Assembly (NCBI GenBank): GCA_036924085.1
Contig: JAVGWX010000004.1
Location: forward strand, 9,044,416-9,108,415
Source of the DNA: Ariolimax columbianus
Lineage: Eukaryota; Mollusca; Gastropoda; Stylommatophora; Arionidae
Length of the DNA stretch: 64,000 nt
Direction: 5' to 3'
Part shown: positions 60,981 to 64,000 of the stretch, one piece after another
Numbering within the stretch: the stretch's first letter is position 1
Layout: every line of letters starts with the position of its first letter
Made by a program: the position numbers and the translations under genes
Notes under the pieces: model-generated
The model's input: only the letters and a program-made list of their open reading frames with translations
Told to the model about the DNA's origin: nothing
Database searches by the model: none

Positions 60981-62042
60981 AAGAATTGTTGCTTTCAGTC
61001 AATTTCTAAAGTAAACATTTCATTTGTTGGTGTATTCTGTTGTGGATTTCTTTTCAAATGTTAGCGTTTTAATTGTTTTCTCATTGGTGTTAATGATGGA
61101 CAGTACAGTATTTTAATAATCATAATTTAAGAGATGATATCGTTGGCAAGAAATGGAAATTGCAAGAACCCATTCTACTGCTCTGATCAGATTCAAAACA
61201 GGCGCTTATTTGTAGTTGTTGTGGTTATTTCAATAAGCTCTAGCCGAGCATTTCTCTCTTGTCGAATTTAGTAGCAGCTTCTAGGGCAATTTTTTATACC
61301 CCGAGGTGTGCTAAGAATATAGGAATGGTGCCTCCTGACTGTAATGCAATGCTAATTTTATTTTAGAAAACTTACCACTACCGGGATAACAGTGTCGATA
61401 TCACTTCGTTGGCTAGGCTGCTGTAATATTACTTATTCCCAGATGCATTGCCAGAACGTGAGATGGAGTCTAGGTCAGTGTAGTGTACAATAACCTGAAA
61501 CAAAATGGGGTCTAGATCCGTTATGTTGTAACTGACTCTGCCTACGATAAGGGTCAAGGACAGTGTGTTACACATGCCCTAATATGTTTACGACTTAACA
61601 CACATGTATTGACCTTAATTACAATCTGAAGTAACATCAAGAGTGCATAAATACCAACAGACCACAGTTTACAAACTGTCAAGGTGCATACCTCGCCAAA
61701 AACGTCGTAACCCGATGGTTTCCAGACCTAGCAATGATGATCTGGCATCTGTCAAACGGCTGCAGGTTACAGAGACAAAGTAGAAGCGGAAGCTACGTCG
61801 TCCTCAAGAAACAATAGACAAATATATCATTTGTCCAACACTGGGATACACAAGAAAAAAAGTAAAGAGAAATGTGGAAAATAACTAAATTAGAGGACTA
61901 TAGTGTGTTATTGCTGGGAAAGATGGTCCATAATGAAAAAGTTTGAGAGGGGCATAAAAGACATTGTATTCTGTGAGAAAGGAGTGAACAAATCAAAGTT
62001 TAACTCGTTAACTCTGAAAATATTCTAGAAGCTGCAAACTAA
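60981..62042. other. Downstream of NR4A, unique sequence
   Basis: Presumably includes the rest of the 3' UTR and intergenic DNA. No canonical AATAAA was located, and no gene lies before the LINE at 62043. Confidence 0.5.
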
Positions 62043-63369
62043 AGCGGAGTGTCCAATGAGATGATCAAGAACTTGGGAACAGCAGCAAAAACAAAGCTGC
62101 TTCAGATCTTCAACATTTGTTGGACATCAGGTACAGTCCTACATACCTGGAGAGAAGCAATCATGATACCACCCTCAAAACCAGGGAAAGACAGTTCCAT
62201 GGCATCCAGCTATAGACCAATCAGCCTCACAAGCTGCATATGTAAAACAATGGAACGTATCATCAACCTAAGGCTCCAGTGGTATCTTGAGAGCCAAAAC
62301 CTTCTTGTGCCACAACAGGCAGGATTTAGGAAAGGCAACTCCACTGAAGACCAGGCAACATACCTCTCACAAGAGATCGAGGACGCATTTCAGGACAAGA
62401 AATTAGTATTAGCAGCATGGATAGACTTAAGGAAAGCTTTTGATAAGGTTTGGAAAGAAGGACTTTTAAAGAAACTGAGAAATAATGGAGTGATGGGTAG
62501 GATGTACAAATGGATAAAAGCATACTTACATAACAGAAGAGCCAGAGTCCAACTAGATGGTCTCAAGAGTAAGAAAATTCTACTGCGTCATGGTGTGCCT
62601 CAGAGAGGAGTTCTTTCCCCTACACTTTTCATAGTCTTCATCAATGACTTTATTGCTGAGCTACCACAAGGAACAAAAAGTTGGAATGTAAGCAGATGAC
62701 TTGGTAATATGGTGTGTAAATGAGCAAGCAACAGTGGCCACCAGAATGCTGCAAAGAGCTATTGATGCCTTGACCTCATGGACAAACAGATGGTGTGTAA
62801 ACATTAACACCGAAAAATGTAGCACTACGCTTTTCACCCTCTCCCCAAAACAAAAAGCTGGAGTTATCAAGATAAATGGAGAACACCTCAAAGCAGATAA
62901 ACAACCCACCTATCTTGGAGTTACATTTGATGATAGGTTGACATGGAGGGAACACGTCAACAAGGCAGCCAAAAAAGCCAGGAGGAAGTTAGCCATCCTG
63001 AGAAAATTAAGTGGAACCACATGGGGTGCTAGTGGAAAAATACTTAACAAAGTTTACCAACAAGGTATACGGCCACATCTGGAATATGGGTCAGCAGCGT
63101 GTTGCCCCGCAGCAAACACTACCCTAAAAGAGGTGGATAAGGTGCAAAATCAGGCACTTAGGGTCATTACAGGAGCAATGAAATCAACACCTATTGTGGA
63201 GATGGAGAAAATGGGAAGGATACAAGCACTAAGAGAGCGCAGAGACACAAAGGTATTAACACAGGCAGAAAAGTTTCACTGCATGCCGAGCCATCCAATG
63301 AAAGACAGATTTCAAAACTTAGCAATGGGAAGACTGAAAAGAAGTAGTTTTATGCATCAGGCGAAATGA
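62043..63369 (+). pseudogene. LINE reverse transcriptase remnant
   Basis: Motifs in order: YRPISL, QAGFRKGNST, the motif A block AWIDLRKAFDKVW, motif B GVPQRGVLSP (usually GVPQGG, so one Gly is Arg), then motif C. The first frame closes at about 62699 after one extra A in an A-run near 62675-62680. In the shifted frame the Tyr codon of the catalytic YADD box is TAA (62689-62691), followed by ADDLVIW. The frame then runs open, including YLGVTFDDRLTW, to TGA at 63367. It cannot encode an active enzyme as it stands. Confidence 0.9.
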
Positions 63370-64000
63370 CTTCGCAGGCAAATTATGGATCTACCTGAAG
63401 TTGACATCCCCCTAAAGTCTGGGCCAGAACAAACCCCTTGGAGAGAGGAGCATGGACTATCAGTATGCATTCAAACAAAATTTAAAGGAATATTAGACAA
63501 GAATGAACAGAACAGTGTGCAGCGTAGGATAGTGATCCTCAATTTCCTGAATGAAGAATACCCACAAGACCTCTGGATCAGAGTATACACAGATGGGTCA
63601 GCACATAATGCAGTAAAGAATGGTGGAGCGGGAGTGTACATAGAATACCCAAACAACATTAGGGATACAGTCAAAGAACCAACTGGGAAATTCTGTCATA
63701 TATATGATGCAGAAATACAGACAATCAAGGTGGCAACTGAGAAACTGTTGAACACCAATGTCGGTCCACAACCTGTAGTACTTCTTACAGGTGCAGAATC
63801 AGCACTCCAAGCACTAAAATTTGAGAAACTGCCAGATCTACAGGCTCTACTGTCTGAACTGAGCAACCAGCGCAAAATTGTCATGCAGTGGATACCTTCT
63901 CATTGTGGAATACCAGGAAAAGAGAGAGCAGATCGACTGGCGGAGGGTGCTGTAGACGAGCAACCAGATGTGCCAGTTACATACCAACAGAAGATAAGGA
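63370..64000 (+). pseudogene. LINE RNase H domain remnant, partial
   Basis: Continues in the same frame after the TGA at 63367. YTDGSA (first catalytic Asp, about 63583-63600) and an AEIQ Glu are present. The third catalytic position reads LLTGAESAL where the family has LLTDA or similar, so the Asp is Gly. WIPSHCGIPGKERADRLAEG follows with the last His/Asp region. The open frame reaches the window edge. Confidence 0.85.

Larger units (their letters stand above)
62043..64000 (+). mobile_element. 5'-truncated, dead non-LTR retrotransposon (RT + RNase H), runs off the window
   Basis: Similarity begins abruptly at the GVSNEM segment of a LINE reverse transcriptase and continues through the RT, a C-terminal region and RNase H to the window end. 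Combination of RT and RNase H suggests an I/Jockey-superfamily-like LINE common in mollusc genomes; the exact clade is not established. Sequence upstream (61000-62040) shows no reading frame continuous with it. Confidence 0.9.

Overview
The window is animal genomic DNA, most likely from a mollusc and plausibly a gastropod. It holds one clearly recognisable protein-coding gene on the + strand, an NR4A-type orphan nuclear receptor (Nurr1/NGFI-B/HR38 family), split over about 36 kb. There are large introns, phase-compatible GT-AG junctions, many decayed non-LTR (LINE) reverse transcriptase/RNase H fragments, tRNA-derived SINEs and a very high load of tandem repeats. The assignment to molluscs is an inference from the LINE protein style and the protostome-like receptor; no species is claimed. 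No bacterial features, CRISPR, rRNA or functional tRNA genes were seen.

Layout. Bases 1-24,640 contain no convincing gene: about 25 tandem arrays (periods 12-79 bp), several dead LINE fragments and AT-rich unique DNA. One weak candidate terminal exon lies at 2462-2651. The receptor gene begins, as far as can be seen, with a short GC-richer exon at 24,643-24,836 (candidate start codon at 24,816). It continues with the long transactivation-domain exon (32,472-33,493), first zinc finger (35,649-35,835), second zinc finger (44,220-44,349), hinge (52,612-52,772) and three ligand-binding-domain exons (54,387-54,583; 56,980-57,158; 60,243-60,502, stop codon TAA). All seven junctions keep frame and predict a 718-residue protein. 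Introns are filled with tandem arrays, SINEs and LINE relics. A 5'-truncated LINE at 55,718-56,744 is flanked by a perfect 13-bp target-site duplication. From 62,043 to the window end lies a longer but dead LINE with reverse transcriptase and RNase H domains.

The most unusual observations are arrays that appear seeded from functional gene boundaries. The 3' end of the second zinc-finger exon, with its splice donor, is tandemly copied in degenerate form for about 0.8 kb downstream. The last codons plus stop codon of the gene form the first unit of a roughly 36-bp array making up the start of the 3' UTR. A 36-bp array with a branch-point-like CTAAC/CTAAA in each unit abuts the acceptor of the last exon. 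All assignments rest on reading the sequence and on family knowledge; no database search was possible.
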